A DNA stretch of 64,000 bases from contig CAWUEX030000003.1 in assembly GCA_963921305.4 (NCBI GenBank), positions 124,001 to 188,000 of the forward strand. The letters run 5' to 3'. This DNA is from CAWUEX02 sp963921305 (lineage in GTDB: Bacteria; Pseudomonadota; Alphaproteobacteria; Rhodospirillales; Rhodospirillaceae). The translations under genes and the position numbers were made by a program. This document shows positions 52,854 through 62,490 of this stretch, piece by piece (the first letter of the stretch is position 1; the number at the start of each line of letters is the position of its first letter). A model generated the notes under the pieces. That model made no database searches and was not told where the DNA came from. It was given only the letters and a program-made list of their open reading frames with translations.

Positions 52854-53534
52854 ATGTTGAAGCTGTCAAATCTGAGCAAGATCTACCGCACCGAGGACGT
52901 TGAAACCCGCGCCCTCGATGATGTCAGTCTGACCGTCGAGGCCGGCGAGTTCGTCGCGGTGATGGGGCCCTCCGGCTGCGGCAAGTCAACCTTTCTCAGC
53001 ATAGTCGGCATGCTGGATAGCCCCTCGGGCGGGCAATACCACTTTATGAACGAGGACGTGTCGGGCTACTCGGAGTCCCGCCTCGCCAGTCTGCGCAAGG
53101 GCAACGTCGGCTTCATTTTCCAGAGCTTCAATCTCATAGACGAGCTGACCGTCGCCGAGAATGTCGAGATGCCGTTGCTCTACCTCGACATGCCCAAAGC
53201 GGACCGCCGCACCCGGGTACGCGAAGTGCTTGAGTTGGTGGGATTGAACCACCGCGCCAAGCACCGGCCCCGGCAGCTCTCCGGCGGCGAGCAACAGCGC
53301 GTCGCCGTCGCCCGCGCCGTCGTTGCCGACCCAAAGGTGATCCTGGCCGATGAGCCGACCGGTAACTTGGATACCAAGAACGGCGAAGAGGTCATGGGCA
53401 TGCTGACGACCCTGAACGCCGAAGGGGCAACCATCATCATGGTGACCCACTCGCCTTCGCACGCGGAGTACGCCCAAAGGACGGTGAATTTCCTGGATGG
53501 CCGGGTGGTCTCGCAGGGCGAATTGGTGATGTAG
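52854..53534 (+). CDS. ABC exporter ATP-binding protein (MacB/LolD type)
   Basis: 226 residues. Walker A MGPSGCGKSTF (37-47), Q-loop FIFQSFNLIDELTV, signature LSGGEQQRVAVARAVV (142-157), Walker B VILADEPTGNLD and H-loop MVTHSPSHAEY. The DEPTGNLD form is typical of the type VII (MacB, LolD, FtsE) exporters. The only ATPase of the operon, so it must serve all three permeases. Confidence 0.96.
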   Translation: MLKLSNLSKIYRTEDVETRALDDVSLTVEAGEFVAVMGPSGCGKSTFLSIVGMLDSPSGGQYHFMNEDVSGYSESRLASLRKGNVGFIFQSFNLIDELTVAENVEMPLLYLDMPKADRRTRVREVLELVGLNHRAKHRPRQLSGGEQQRVAVARAVVADPKVILADEPTGNLDTKNGEEVMGMLTTLNAEGATIIMVTHSPSHAEYAQRTVNFLDGRVVSQGELVM

Positions 53535-53545
53535 GATACCCTGGG

Positions 53546-55963
53546 ATGCTGCGTCAGGCGGTCTTAATGGCGTTCAGAGTACTTGCCAAAAATTGGCTGT
53601 ACACGCTGCTCAGTGTGGCCAGTTTGATCATTGGAATCACCGCGTTCCTGACAAACCTCGCAGCGGTGGAACGCATTCGGGCGATGGACCGTGACCTCAC
53701 GCACTATGACCGCATTTACCACATCTACAGTCATTGGCTTAATCTAGACGTCGCACGCTCATTCGCCACATCTCCCAAAGCTGCTCGGATTCTGGAAACA
53801 CGATTCCCCGAATTTGAGCAGGTTGTGCGCCTTGGCGGCAACCGCGGATTAGTCGTCACAACAGACAGAGCAAGGCAGTACGAGCCGATTTACCTGACCG
53901 ATCCAAATTTCTTCGAAGTCTTCGACTACGAGTTCATCGATGGCAACCCCGCCACCGCATTGACTAGTCCCTTCTCCGCAATCCTCTCAGAATCCGCCGC
54001 GACCCGATATTTTGGCAACGAAAATGCGGTCGGCAAAACCGTCACCATTGACGGCCAACACGTGTTTACGGTCACAGCCGTAATTGACGACCTGCCGCGC
54101 ACCTCCCATTTAAGAATTGGTTTGGGCACCGTCGGCGTCATGGTGCCGTTTGACACATACGAACGGCTGTACCCCGAAGACGACACCGCCTTCGGCTGGG
54201 GCGCAGACGCGGCCCTCACCTTTGCTCTTGTCCCGGACTCCCTGACAGGCGAGGAGATCAACAACCGCCTCACGGGCATCGTGACCGACAACTGGCCCGA
54301 ACTCTTTCACGAGGAACTCGAGATCGAGGCGCGGCCGTTGGGCAGGCTATTCGACGACATCGTTGAGATTGGTGGGGTCTCTCTGTCGGACGTTCTCCTC
54401 GGACTTGGCGCCGTCGTGCTGCTTGTCGCGTGCGCGAATTTTGCCAGTCTCGTTTTTGCGCAAAACGTCGGGCGCGCCCAGGAAGTGGCCTTGAGAAAGG
54501 CCGTCGGTGGTGGGCGAGGCCGCATCGTTTGGCAATTCTTTATCGAAGGTTTGGTGATCAGCGGACTCGCCGTTTGTATATCCATCCCGCTCATACCGGT
54601 CGTACTCGATCTCTTGAGCTCAAATCGCTTTCCCCTTGGCTTCGACGCCTTGTTGACGGCACGCGGCGCGATATGGCTCGTCGTTCTGGCACCTGTTGTG
54701 ACGCTGATCGGCTGTTTGTATCCGGCCTTGCGTGTGTCGTCTCAGCCGCCTGGCATGGTTTTCCGTCAGGGCGAGGGCGCGGGGAGTCAGGCCGCGGTTC
54801 TCCGGATGACCATCGTCGTATTCCAGTTCGTGCTCGCTATCGGCCTGTTTATCGGCACGGCGGTGACGTTGGCGCAACAGCGCCATTTGATGAATTTCGA
54901 TCTGCAATATGCCGAGGAGCAGGTGTTGGTGATCGACCGTATGGAAAACCCGAAAGTTCAGGCGCGTCTTTCAACACTAAAGGAAAGGGTTTCAGCCTTG
55001 CGCGGCGTCGCGGCAGTTGCTGCGTCAAGCCAAGTCCCATCCGAAAACACGTACAGCAACGGCTTCTACTATGAAACGGGTGATGATCCAGAGAACACCT
55101 TCCGGCTCACACAGACATTCGCCGATCCGGAATTTTTCGACATCTATGACATTTCTCTCCGCGCCGGGCGAATGCTGACCCGCGCCAACCTCGTCGATTT
55201 CGCCGCATCGATTGACGAGTTCACCGATGCGGGCGACATCAATGCCGTGATTAACATGAAGGCTGTTGAACATCTGGGTTGGGACAGCGCCGCACAGGCC
55301 GTCGGTCAGTCGGTTGTCACAGGTGGCGGCAAACAAGTGACCGTTGTCGGCGTCGTCGAAAACAAGCGCATACGGGGCGCAGGCACCGGTTACGATCCCA
55401 CCGTCTTCATGACGGTAGACGCTCTGGTGCGCAAGCTCTCCATCGAACTGGACACCGACACCTTGGACAGCAGCGTGCAAAACATCGAGCGGACCTGGAA
55501 TGAGGTGTATCCCGAATATCCGATGGAGTGGAAGTTCCTCGATGAGAGGTTTGCCGCGGTCTACGAAGCGTCCCAACGCAATCAGTACTTCCTCGGCATT
55601 GCCTGCCTGTTCGCGTTTCTTATTTCCTGTCTCGGCCTGTTCGGTCTCGCCGGATACGTCGCCGAAACGCGGACCAAGGAAATCGGCATCCGCAAGGTCA
55701 TGGGCGCGAGTGCGGGTCGCATCGTCCGTATACTGCTGTGGGACTTTTCCAAGCCTATCCTGATCGCCGCGGCGATCGTTTGGCCGATCGCGTACCTGGC
55801 CCTGCGCTCCTACCTGGACGGGTTTGCAGAGCGCATCGACCTCTCACCGCTGTTCTTCGTCGGCTCGGGGGGCTTGGCCTTGGGCGTGGCCTGGCTGGTC
55901 GTTGCGGCGCATGTCTGGCGGGCGGCCCGCACTCACCCGGCGCATGCGCTGAGGCACGAGTAG
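53546..55963 (+). CDS. ABC transporter permease, FtsX/MacB-PCD tandem type (first of three)
   Basis: 805 residues. Two MacB-like periplasmic core plus FtsX units: helix near 20-42, periplasmic domain (ATSPKAARILETRFPEFEQV, DPNFFEVFDYEFIDGNPATA, AILSESAATRYFGNENAVGK), three helices around 285-400, a second entry helix near 420-440, second periplasmic part and last helices (GIACLFAFLISCLGLFGLAG, ETRTKEIGIRKVMGASAGRI). The TKEIGIRKVMGA motif contacts the ATPase. Its last 60 residues are nearly identical to those of the next permease. Confidence 0.92.
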   Translation: MLRQAVLMAFRVLAKNWLYTLLSVASLIIGITAFLTNLAAVERIRAMDRDLTHYDRIYHIYSHWLNLDVARSFATSPKAARILETRFPEFEQVVRLGGNRGLVVTTDRARQYEPIYLTDPNFFEVFDYEFIDGNPATALTSPFSAILSESAATRYFGNENAVGKTVTIDGQHVFTVTAVIDDLPRTSHLRIGLGTVGVMVPFDTYERLYPEDDTAFGWGADAALTFALVPDSLTGEEINNRLTGIVTDNWPELFHEELEIEARPLGRLFDDIVEIGGVSLSDVLLGLGAVVLLVACANFASLVFAQNVGRAQEVALRKAVGGGRGRIVWQFFIEGLVISGLAVCISIPLIPVVLDLLSSNRFPLGFDALLTARGAIWLVVLAPVVTLIGCLYPALRVSSQPPGMVFRQGEGAGSQAAVLRMTIVVFQFVLAIGLFIGTAVTLAQQRHLMNFDLQYAEEQVLVIDRMENPKVQARLSTLKERVSALRGVAAVAASSQVPSENTYSNGFYYETGDDPENTFRLTQTFADPEFFDIYDISLRAGRMLTRANLVDFAASIDEFTDAGDINAVINMKAVEHLGWDSAAQAVGQSVVTGGGKQVTVVGVVENKRIRGAGTGYDPTVFMTVDALVRKLSIELDTDTLDSSVQNIERTWNEVYPEYPMEWKFLDERFAAVYEASQRNQYFLGIACLFAFLISCLGLFGLAGYVAETRTKEIGIRKVMGASAGRIVRILLWDFSKPILIAAAIVWPIAYLALRSYLDGFAERIDLSPLFFVGSGGLALGVAWLVVAAHVWRAARTHPAHALRHE

Positions 55964-55970
55964 CCGGCCG

Positions 55971-58397
55971 ATGACCCAGCATATGATCCTCTTAGCGCTG
56001 CGGGCGCTGGCAAAGAACGGGCTGTATGCGGCGCTTTGCGTTCTCAGCCTGTTCCTGGGTCTTGTGGTTTTTATTTCAAGCCTCGCCTACGTCGAACGGG
56101 TACGGACGCTGGATGAAGGTCTTACAAACTACGACCAACTCTACGAATTCCACAGTTTATGGCCCGCCCTTGGCCAGCAAGTCAGCTTTGGAACGACGCC
56201 GCGTACGAAGGAGATTCTCCACAATAGGTTTCCCGAGATCCAACAGATCACCCGTTTGATCAACTTGCGGGAAATGCTCGTCGCCTCACGAGATCAACAA
56301 CAGTACGTGCAGTTCATGGCGGCTGACCCGAACTTTTTCGAGATCATCGATTATCCATTTGCCGAAGGCGACCCGGCTTCAGCGCTGGACAATCCGAACA
56401 CCGTTGTTCTCTCACGGTCTGCAGCAACAGAGTACTTCGGCGACGGCCCGGTTCTCGGTGAAACAATCGAAGTTGAGGGTCAATTTACTTTCGAAGTCAC
56501 CGGTATCGTTGAGGACCTCCCGGTCACATCCGGTTTGCTGCCCTTGCTTGAAAATTTGGACTTTGTTTCGTCTATCGAAACGTTCCGGGGGACCGGATTG
56601 CCGCAAACAAGGTTTCAGGAGTGGGGCGCCAACCGCGCGATGACCATAGCCGTTGTGCCTCCTGAGCTTTCGAGGCAAGACATAAGTGCCGGCTTGCAGG
56701 ATCTCGTTGCCGACTATTGGCCGGAGATGTACCACGACTCGCTGGAAATTCGCTTTAGACACTTTGGCGACCTTCTGTCCGATCTCTCTATGTTCGGTGG
56801 TGTTCCTCTTCCGAATGTCATACTCGGCTTGGGTATTGCCGTCCTCCTGGTCGGCTGCGCCAACTTCGCCAGTTTGCTGACAGCTCAAAACACCGGCCGC
56901 ATACGGGAAATGGCCCTGCGCAAAGCGTTGGGGAGCAGCCGCCATCTCATCGTTATGCAGTTTTTATTGGAGGGCCTGTTGATCAGTCTGGCCGCCCTGG
57001 GCCTGGCATTGTGCGCCCTTCCGCACCTGTTCGGACTCGTCAATCAGAGCGGACCGCCCTGGTGGGACTTGGCCGTTCTTTTTAAGTCCCAAGGACTGAT
57101 GTGGCTGGCCCTGCTCGTTCCCGCCGTAACATTGATAGGCGCGGCCTATCCCGCGTTTCGATTTTCCGCTGTGCACCCCAATCGCGCATTTCGCGCCGGC
57201 AGCGGGATCGCTTCAAGCAACAGTGCATCGCGGGGAGCTACGGTGGTGGTGCAGTTTACACTGGCGCTCATACTCCTGATTGCCGCCATCGTCGTATGGC
57301 AACAGCAGGCCCATATTGAGGCACTCAACGCCAGATATGCGCAGGATCAGATCGTGGTCATAGACAGAATAGGCCGCGAGAAAATACAGGCCCGGCTGCC
57401 TCTGTTTAAACAACAGCTACTGAACACCGACGGCATTGTGGCTGTGGCAGCCTCCAACTCGGTCCCGGGCAAAGGGCGGTTTTTCACGATGAAATTCCGC
57501 AAGGCCAATAGCGACCCTGAGACTGGATATTGGCTCACGGCCGCGATGACCGATCCGGATTTCATCTCTGTATACGACATTGAACTTATTGCGGGCCGGC
57601 ATTTGTCGGAGGAGATGGCGTCAGACTTGGCAAACCCGGTCGAGGCGAAGGACGAGACCTTCCGGCTCAACGTTCTCATCAACGAAAATGCGGTTTCGTA
57701 TCTCGGGTATGCGTCACCGGAGGACGCGATTGGACAAATCCTGGTCCCCACCAATGAGGGGTACTACCCCTATGTTATTGCGGGCGTTGTCGAGAATGCG
57801 AACATTCGTCCCTATCCGTTTCAACGGGAGTCGACGCTGTTTTTTGGCTTGGAGGCGGCGTTCGCGAATGTGTCTGTGCGAATATCCGGCGACAACGTTC
57901 AAGCAACCATAGGGCGGCTGGAAGACGCCTGGGAGTCCGTGTATCCGGAATTCCCCATGGAGTGGAAGTTTCTCGATGAGGAATTCGCAGCCGTATACGC
58001 CTCCATCAACTCTGCAAACAACATCTTGCTTCTTTGCTGCAGTTTGGCGCTGGTCATTTCCTCTCTGGGTATGTTTGGGCTGGCGGGATACATTGCCGAA
58101 AACCGCACCAAGGAAATCGAAGTCCGTAAAGTTATGGGTGCGACCGTCTCCCGGATCATGCGGCTCCTGATCTGGGATTTTTCGAAGCCCGTGATACTTG
58201 CCAATCTCATCGCCTGGCCCATCGCGTATCTTGCCATGCGATCCTATCTCGACGGCTTCGCCGAGCGCATAGACCTCTCGCCGCTGTTCTTTGTCGGCTC
58301 AGGCGCCTTGGCGCTGGGTGTGGCGTGGCTTGTGGTTGCCGCACATGTATGGCGGGCGGCGCAGGCCCATCCGGCACAGGCGCTGAGATACGAGTAG
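55971..58397 (+). CDS. ABC transporter permease, FtsX/MacB-PCD tandem type (second of three)
   Basis: 808 residues; starts 7 bp after the first permease. Same architecture: FGTTPRTKEILHNRFPEIQQ, DPNFFEIIDYPFAEGDPASA, VVLSRSAATEYFGDGPVLGE, GIVEDLPVTSGLLPL, then FASLLTAQNTGRIREMALRK, LGMFGLAGYIAENRTKEIEV and RKVMGATVSRIMRLL. The C-terminal YLDGFAERIDLSPLFFVGSG and ALGVAWLVVAAHVWRAA match the first permease almost exactly while earlier parts differ a lot. No separate ATPase. Confidence 0.92.
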   Translation: MTQHMILLALRALAKNGLYAALCVLSLFLGLVVFISSLAYVERVRTLDEGLTNYDQLYEFHSLWPALGQQVSFGTTPRTKEILHNRFPEIQQITRLINLREMLVASRDQQQYVQFMAADPNFFEIIDYPFAEGDPASALDNPNTVVLSRSAATEYFGDGPVLGETIEVEGQFTFEVTGIVEDLPVTSGLLPLLENLDFVSSIETFRGTGLPQTRFQEWGANRAMTIAVVPPELSRQDISAGLQDLVADYWPEMYHDSLEIRFRHFGDLLSDLSMFGGVPLPNVILGLGIAVLLVGCANFASLLTAQNTGRIREMALRKALGSSRHLIVMQFLLEGLLISLAALGLALCALPHLFGLVNQSGPPWWDLAVLFKSQGLMWLALLVPAVTLIGAAYPAFRFSAVHPNRAFRAGSGIASSNSASRGATVVVQFTLALILLIAAIVVWQQQAHIEALNARYAQDQIVVIDRIGREKIQARLPLFKQQLLNTDGIVAVAASNSVPGKGRFFTMKFRKANSDPETGYWLTAAMTDPDFISVYDIELIAGRHLSEEMASDLANPVEAKDETFRLNVLINENAVSYLGYASPEDAIGQILVPTNEGYYPYVIAGVVENANIRPYPFQRESTLFFGLEAAFANVSVRISGDNVQATIGRLEDAWESVYPEFPMEWKFLDEEFAAVYASINSANNILLLCCSLALVISSLGMFGLAGYIAENRTKEIEVRKVMGATVSRIMRLLIWDFSKPVILANLIAWPIAYLAMRSYLDGFAERIDLSPLFFVGSGALALGVAWLVVAAHVWRAAQAHPAQALRYE

Positions 58398-58415
58398 CTT
58401 GGGGAGCAATGAAAC

Positions 58416-60935
58416 ATGTTGCATCACTACATTAGGATCGCTTTTCGCAACCTGCTCCGGCACAAGCTTTACACCGCGATCAACCTGGCGGGCCTCACCG
58501 TTGCTCTTGCCAGTGCTCTCATTGTCGCGCTCTACGTCAAGCATGAGCAAAGCTACGACTCACACTTCTCCAAAGCAGAACGCATCTACCGCATGGGCTC
58601 CAATATTCAGGTGGATGAGGGATCCACCTTCAGCATTGCCGGGACGTTCGTGCCGTTGGGTCCGGCGTTGGAACAGGACTTCCCCGACATCGAACGCGCT
58701 GTCCGGCTGTGGCCAAGCGGGGGCACGTTCCGCATCGGCGATGAACGGTACCAGGACGTGTTCTATTGGGCGGATGCCGATGTCTTCGAGATGTTCGACA
58801 CCGAAGTGTTGTATGGCGACCTAGAGACCGCGTTGGTGCGCCCCAACACCTTCGTCATAACCGATCAAGTGGCGGAGAGGTATTTCGGTACAGCGGATGC
58901 CGTCGGTCAAACCATGATCCTCGACCAGGACCGCGTCGTCGAAGTGACCGCCGTCGTTAAGTCATGGCCGCTGAACAGCCATGTGCTCATCCCCATATTC
59001 GGCTCGATGGAAACGGCACGGGACATCAGAGGCGACGCCGCGATGGAAAGCTGGAACAACATTGGCATCAACCGCACATACATTCTTTTGAGGCCAAGCG
59101 TCTCCGCTCAATCTATCGAAAACGGTCTGCCAGACTTTCTGTCGCGCTGGACAACAAGTGACTCGCTGGACAAGAGCTGGCTCGACATGATGCCGGTGAG
59201 CGATATCTACCTCGCGCCGCGGCGGGTCGATGAATTCCCACCAAAAGGCAGTCAGGCGCGGGTGATGATTGCTATTTTTGTCGCCGCGCTGCTCTTGATT
59301 GTATCCGTATTCAACTTCGTGATCCTAACTTTGGCGCGGGCCGAGGAGCGGTTTGTCGAGATGGGTCTGCGTAAGATGCATGGCGCAAGGCAACGGGACG
59401 TCGTTGTCCAGGTCATTGGGGAGAGTTGCACCCTAGCCGTGGTGGCTTATGCCATTGCGGTGATCATCGTCGAGGCAATGCTGCCCACTGTCGCAGCGTG
59501 GCTGGACTCGGGACTCATTTTGTCGGCGGCCTCCCTGCCCATCCCCTATCGCGGACTGGGCATGGCGTTTCCTGACTCGGTATTGGGCAATACGGCATTC
59601 GTGATCGCGGGACTGGCGTTCGCCGTCGCGCTTGGCGTGTTGTCAGGTCTCGTGCCGGCCATCCGGATCGCGCGCACGCGATCAGCAAGCTTGTTGGGGC
59701 GTGCCCGCTCGTCCTTGAGTGCCCGCTCCCGCATCGGTTTCGCCATGGTGCTGGCGCAGTTCGCCGCATCCATCGCACTGGTCGTCGTCGGCATGACGGT
59801 GTCCGATCAAATCCAACACCTGCGTGAAGTGGATCTTGGGTTCGACAAGGAAAATCTCATCATCATCGGCGAGTCTGGCCAGGGGCGCAGTCTCGCGGCG
59901 CATGCGGTTTTCAAGCAAGTTCTTTCCGGCATTCCCGGAGTCATCTCCATATCGCGCAGCACGCACGCACCGACGCTGGGCGCGTCCCGCTCAGGGTATG
60001 ACTGGCAGGGCGGGACGGGCGAAACCGAGATTATCGCCTGGGATAATGGCGTCGACGCCGATTACGTGTCGACGATGGGCATGGAGATCATTGCGGGCAC
60101 GGACTTCCTTCCCGGCATGACCCCAACCACGGAAAGAGACGCGGACGGGACTATCGTCTCAGACCAGACGTTTGTCTTGGTGACCGAGACGTTCACCAAA
60201 AAGCTGGGCCTCGCCGATCCGGCAGATGCCGTGGGCACTGAGCTGAGGTTCTCAGAAAGCTCAGCTGACGTGCGCCGGCGCATCATTGGCGTGGTCGAGC
60301 CCGTAGAATTCAGTAGCGGCTTTACCGAATCTCAAGCGGATATCTTTTTTCTCAAAGATGTAGAGCGATGGAACGAGACAAACGCCTGGCATGGCCGCGC
60401 GTCAAAGCTCATTGTCCGGATTGACGGGACTAACGTGCTGGCCACGTTGGCAGAGATTGATTCGAAGTGGTCCGAAGTCGAGCCGGATTTTGCCATCCGC
60501 CGCTGGTTTCTCGACGAGCGCTTTGAGAATCTGTACCGCCAGAGCGAACGGCAGTCGGACCTTTTCAGGGTTGGAATCACCGTCGCAGTGCTGATCTCGG
60601 TCATGGGGCTGTTTGGCCTGGCCGCCTTCTCGGTGCAGCGCCGCACCAAGGAAGTGGGCGTGCGCAAGGCCAATGGCGCGACCACACCGCAGCTCATTCG
60701 ATTGATGACGTGGGACCTGACCAAGCCCGTGCTGTGGGCCAACGTGGTGGCCTGGCCGGTTGCGTACATCACCGCCAACCGTTGGCTGGAGTCCTTTGCC
60801 CTGCGCACGGATGTGTCGCCGTCGCCGTATCTGTGGGCCGGAGCGGCGGGACTTTTTATCGCGTGGACCGTCGTTGCCGTTCATGTCACCCGGGTCGCGC
60901 GCACACACCCGACCCAGGCATTGAGATACGAGTAA
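58416..60935 (+). CDS. ABC transporter permease, FtsX/MacB-PCD tandem type (third of three)
   Basis: 839 residues. The N-terminus IRIAFRNLLRHKLYTAINLA and VKHEQSYDSHFSKAERIYRM is the form common in Bacteroidota-type permeases of this family. Then NTFVITDQVAERYFGTADAV, FVEMGLRKMHGARQRDVVVQ, GLVPAIRIARTRSASLLGRA, LGLADPADAVGTELRF and GLFGLAAFSVQRRTKEVGVR with KANGATTPQLIRL. The end THPTQALRYE is shared with the second permease. Last gene before the terminator at 61099. Confidence 0.92.
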   Translation: MLHHYIRIAFRNLLRHKLYTAINLAGLTVALASALIVALYVKHEQSYDSHFSKAERIYRMGSNIQVDEGSTFSIAGTFVPLGPALEQDFPDIERAVRLWPSGGTFRIGDERYQDVFYWADADVFEMFDTEVLYGDLETALVRPNTFVITDQVAERYFGTADAVGQTMILDQDRVVEVTAVVKSWPLNSHVLIPIFGSMETARDIRGDAAMESWNNIGINRTYILLRPSVSAQSIENGLPDFLSRWTTSDSLDKSWLDMMPVSDIYLAPRRVDEFPPKGSQARVMIAIFVAALLLIVSVFNFVILTLARAEERFVEMGLRKMHGARQRDVVVQVIGESCTLAVVAYAIAVIIVEAMLPTVAAWLDSGLILSAASLPIPYRGLGMAFPDSVLGNTAFVIAGLAFAVALGVLSGLVPAIRIARTRSASLLGRARSSLSARSRIGFAMVLAQFAASIALVVVGMTVSDQIQHLREVDLGFDKENLIIIGESGQGRSLAAHAVFKQVLSGIPGVISISRSTHAPTLGASRSGYDWQGGTGETEIIAWDNGVDADYVSTMGMEIIAGTDFLPGMTPTTERDADGTIVSDQTFVLVTETFTKKLGLADPADAVGTELRFSESSADVRRRIIGVVEPVEFSSGFTESQADIFFLKDVERWNETNAWHGRASKLIVRIDGTNVLATLAEIDSKWSEVEPDFAIRRWFLDERFENLYRQSERQSDLFRVGITVAVLISVMGLFGLAAFSVQRRTKEVGVRKANGATTPQLIRLMTWDLTKPVLWANVVAWPVAYITANRWLESFALRTDVSPSPYLWAGAAGLFIAWTVVAVHVTRVARTHPTQALRYE

Positions 60936-61098
60936 AGTGCGTCGTCATCGCGTTTCAGAATCTCAATTTTGACTCAACGGTTGCATTCGCCGCCGGATCG
61001 TGCGAAACGGGGCCCATGTTGAATACACGCACCGCCCGAGTTCATAAGATTTGGATGACTGCCAGTTAGGCGGGTGCGGTTCATATTTGCCTGACCGC

Positions 61099-61132
61099 AG
61101 GCCGCCTTCACCGAGGCGGCCTTTTTCTTTTT
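61099..61132 (+). terminator. Rho-independent terminator of the export operon
   Basis: Stem AGGCCGCC/GGCGGCCT with loop TTCACCGA, then T-rich TTTTCTTTTT on the plus strand only. It closes the operon before the serine hydrolase gene. The preceding 160 bp (60936-61098) holds no gene I can see. Confidence 0.85.
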
Positions 61133-61203
61133 CAATACAGGTCTGCCTCTTAACCACCGGATCGCCCGAGAATATAGGGCGATTCAAGACGAGGAGATTG
61201 ACC

Positions 61204-62490
61204 ATGTTGAGAGACTTTTTTCGCACGCCCTTGCTGCCCGTCACGTTGATCGCGCTGGCGATTGGCATGATCACCGTGGCGTCCGCCTGGGCCCAATCCC
61301 TCCCATCTTTCCCGCGGGTCAGTCCGGAGGCCGTGGGCTTTTCGAGCGACCGCCTGACCCGCTTTGAGCCTGTGCTGGAGCGGGAGATCGCCAATGACAT
61401 GATGGCCGGCGCGGTTGTGCTGCTCGCCCGTGACGGTAAGGTGTTTTACGAACGTGCCGCCGGGGTCAAAGACCTGCGCAGTCAAGCGCCGATGACCCTG
61501 GACACCCTGTTCCGCATTCGCTCGATGACCAAACCCATCACCGGTGCCGCGGGTCTGATCCTGGTGGAGGACGGCCGGTTGCGGCTGACCGACCCGGTAA
61601 GCCAGTTCATTCCCTGCTTCGCGGATTTCCAAAGGCTGGAAAGCCCGGACGGCGGCCGCTTCATGCCGCTCGACCGCCCGATGCAGGTGCGGCATCTGTT
61701 CTCGCATTCCTCGGGACTCGCCTATACCGCGCCGGACGGACGCGGTCTTGGACCCTACGGATTCGACACCCTGCAAGCGTTCGTCGAGGACCTGTGCTCG
61801 GTGCAGCTCTACTTCCAGCCGGGCACCAACTACCGCTATAGCGTGTCAAACGATGTGCTCGGCTACGTCATCGAACAAGTGACGGGCCAAAGGCTGGGGG
61901 AGTTCATGGCCGAGCGCATCTTCGAACCGCTGGGCATGACCGACACGTTCTTCGTGGTGCCGGACGACAAGCTTGACCGTTTCTCCACCACCTATGACCG
62001 GTCGGAGTCGGGTCTTGTGGTTTACGACCAGCCCGACACCAGCGTGCACCGCAACCCGGACTCGCCCCACGGCGGCGGAGGCGGTCTGATCTCCACCGCC
62101 GAGGACTACCTGCGCTTTACCCAAATGCTCGCCAATGGTGGTGAACTCAACGGGGTGCGCATCCTCAGCCCGCACGCTGTGAAACTCATGACCCGCAATC
62201 ATCTACCCACAGGCGACGGCAAAGCACAGCCTGGACCCGGCGCCGGCTATGGTCTCGCCATCGGGGTTGATGGCGACCTTGGTGCCAAAGGCGTAATGGG
62301 CAACGACGGTACGTTCTATTGGGCCGGGGCAGACAACTCGCATTTCTTCGTCGATCCGGTGGAGAACATCATTGGCATCTGGATGACCCAGGCGCGGCCC
62401 TTCAACTACGACTACGCCCATGATCTGCGCAACTTGACGTACCAGGCGCTGGTTGGATCAAACGGCCTGGATAAGGAAGACAACAGATGA
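61204..62490 (+). CDS. Serine hydrolase, beta-lactamase class C/penicillin-binding-like family
   Basis: 428 residues from ATG 61204 (AGGAG upstream). Signal peptide MLRDFFRTPLLPVTLIALAI, cleaved near SAWA. Catalytic SxxK is FRIRSMTKPITGA (Ser near residue 105); the second motif is YRYSVSNDVLGYVIEQVTGQ; the third region is KGVMGNDGTFYWAGADNSH. Covers most of COG1680 esterase/D-aminopeptidase-like proteins, few of which are true lactamases. A stop/start overlap (ATGA) couples it to the GST gene. Confidence 0.9.
   Translation: MLRDFFRTPLLPVTLIALAIGMITVASAWAQSLPSFPRVSPEAVGFSSDRLTRFEPVLEREIANDMMAGAVVLLARDGKVFYERAAGVKDLRSQAPMTLDTLFRIRSMTKPITGAAGLILVEDGRLRLTDPVSQFIPCFADFQRLESPDGGRFMPLDRPMQVRHLFSHSSGLAYTAPDGRGLGPYGFDTLQAFVEDLCSVQLYFQPGTNYRYSVSNDVLGYVIEQVTGQRLGEFMAERIFEPLGMTDTFFVVPDDKLDRFSTTYDRSESGLVVYDQPDTSVHRNPDSPHGGGGGLISTAEDYLRFTQMLANGGELNGVRILSPHAVKLMTRNHLPTGDGKAQPGPGAGYGLAIGVDGDLGAKGVMGNDGTFYWAGADNSHFFVDPVENIIGIWMTQARPFNYDYAHDLRNLTYQALVGSNGLDKEDNR

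Noticed and set aside
60961..61030. Third partial copy of the 112-bp repeat (TTTTGACTCAAC and GGGCCCATG)
   Set aside because: Only short scattered matches, without the paired direct repeats and spacing; likely chance.
61204..62490. AmpC-type beta-lactamase
   Set aside because: Has SxxK and YSxSN but no clear KTG triad; fits COG1680 esterase-like serine hydrolases better.
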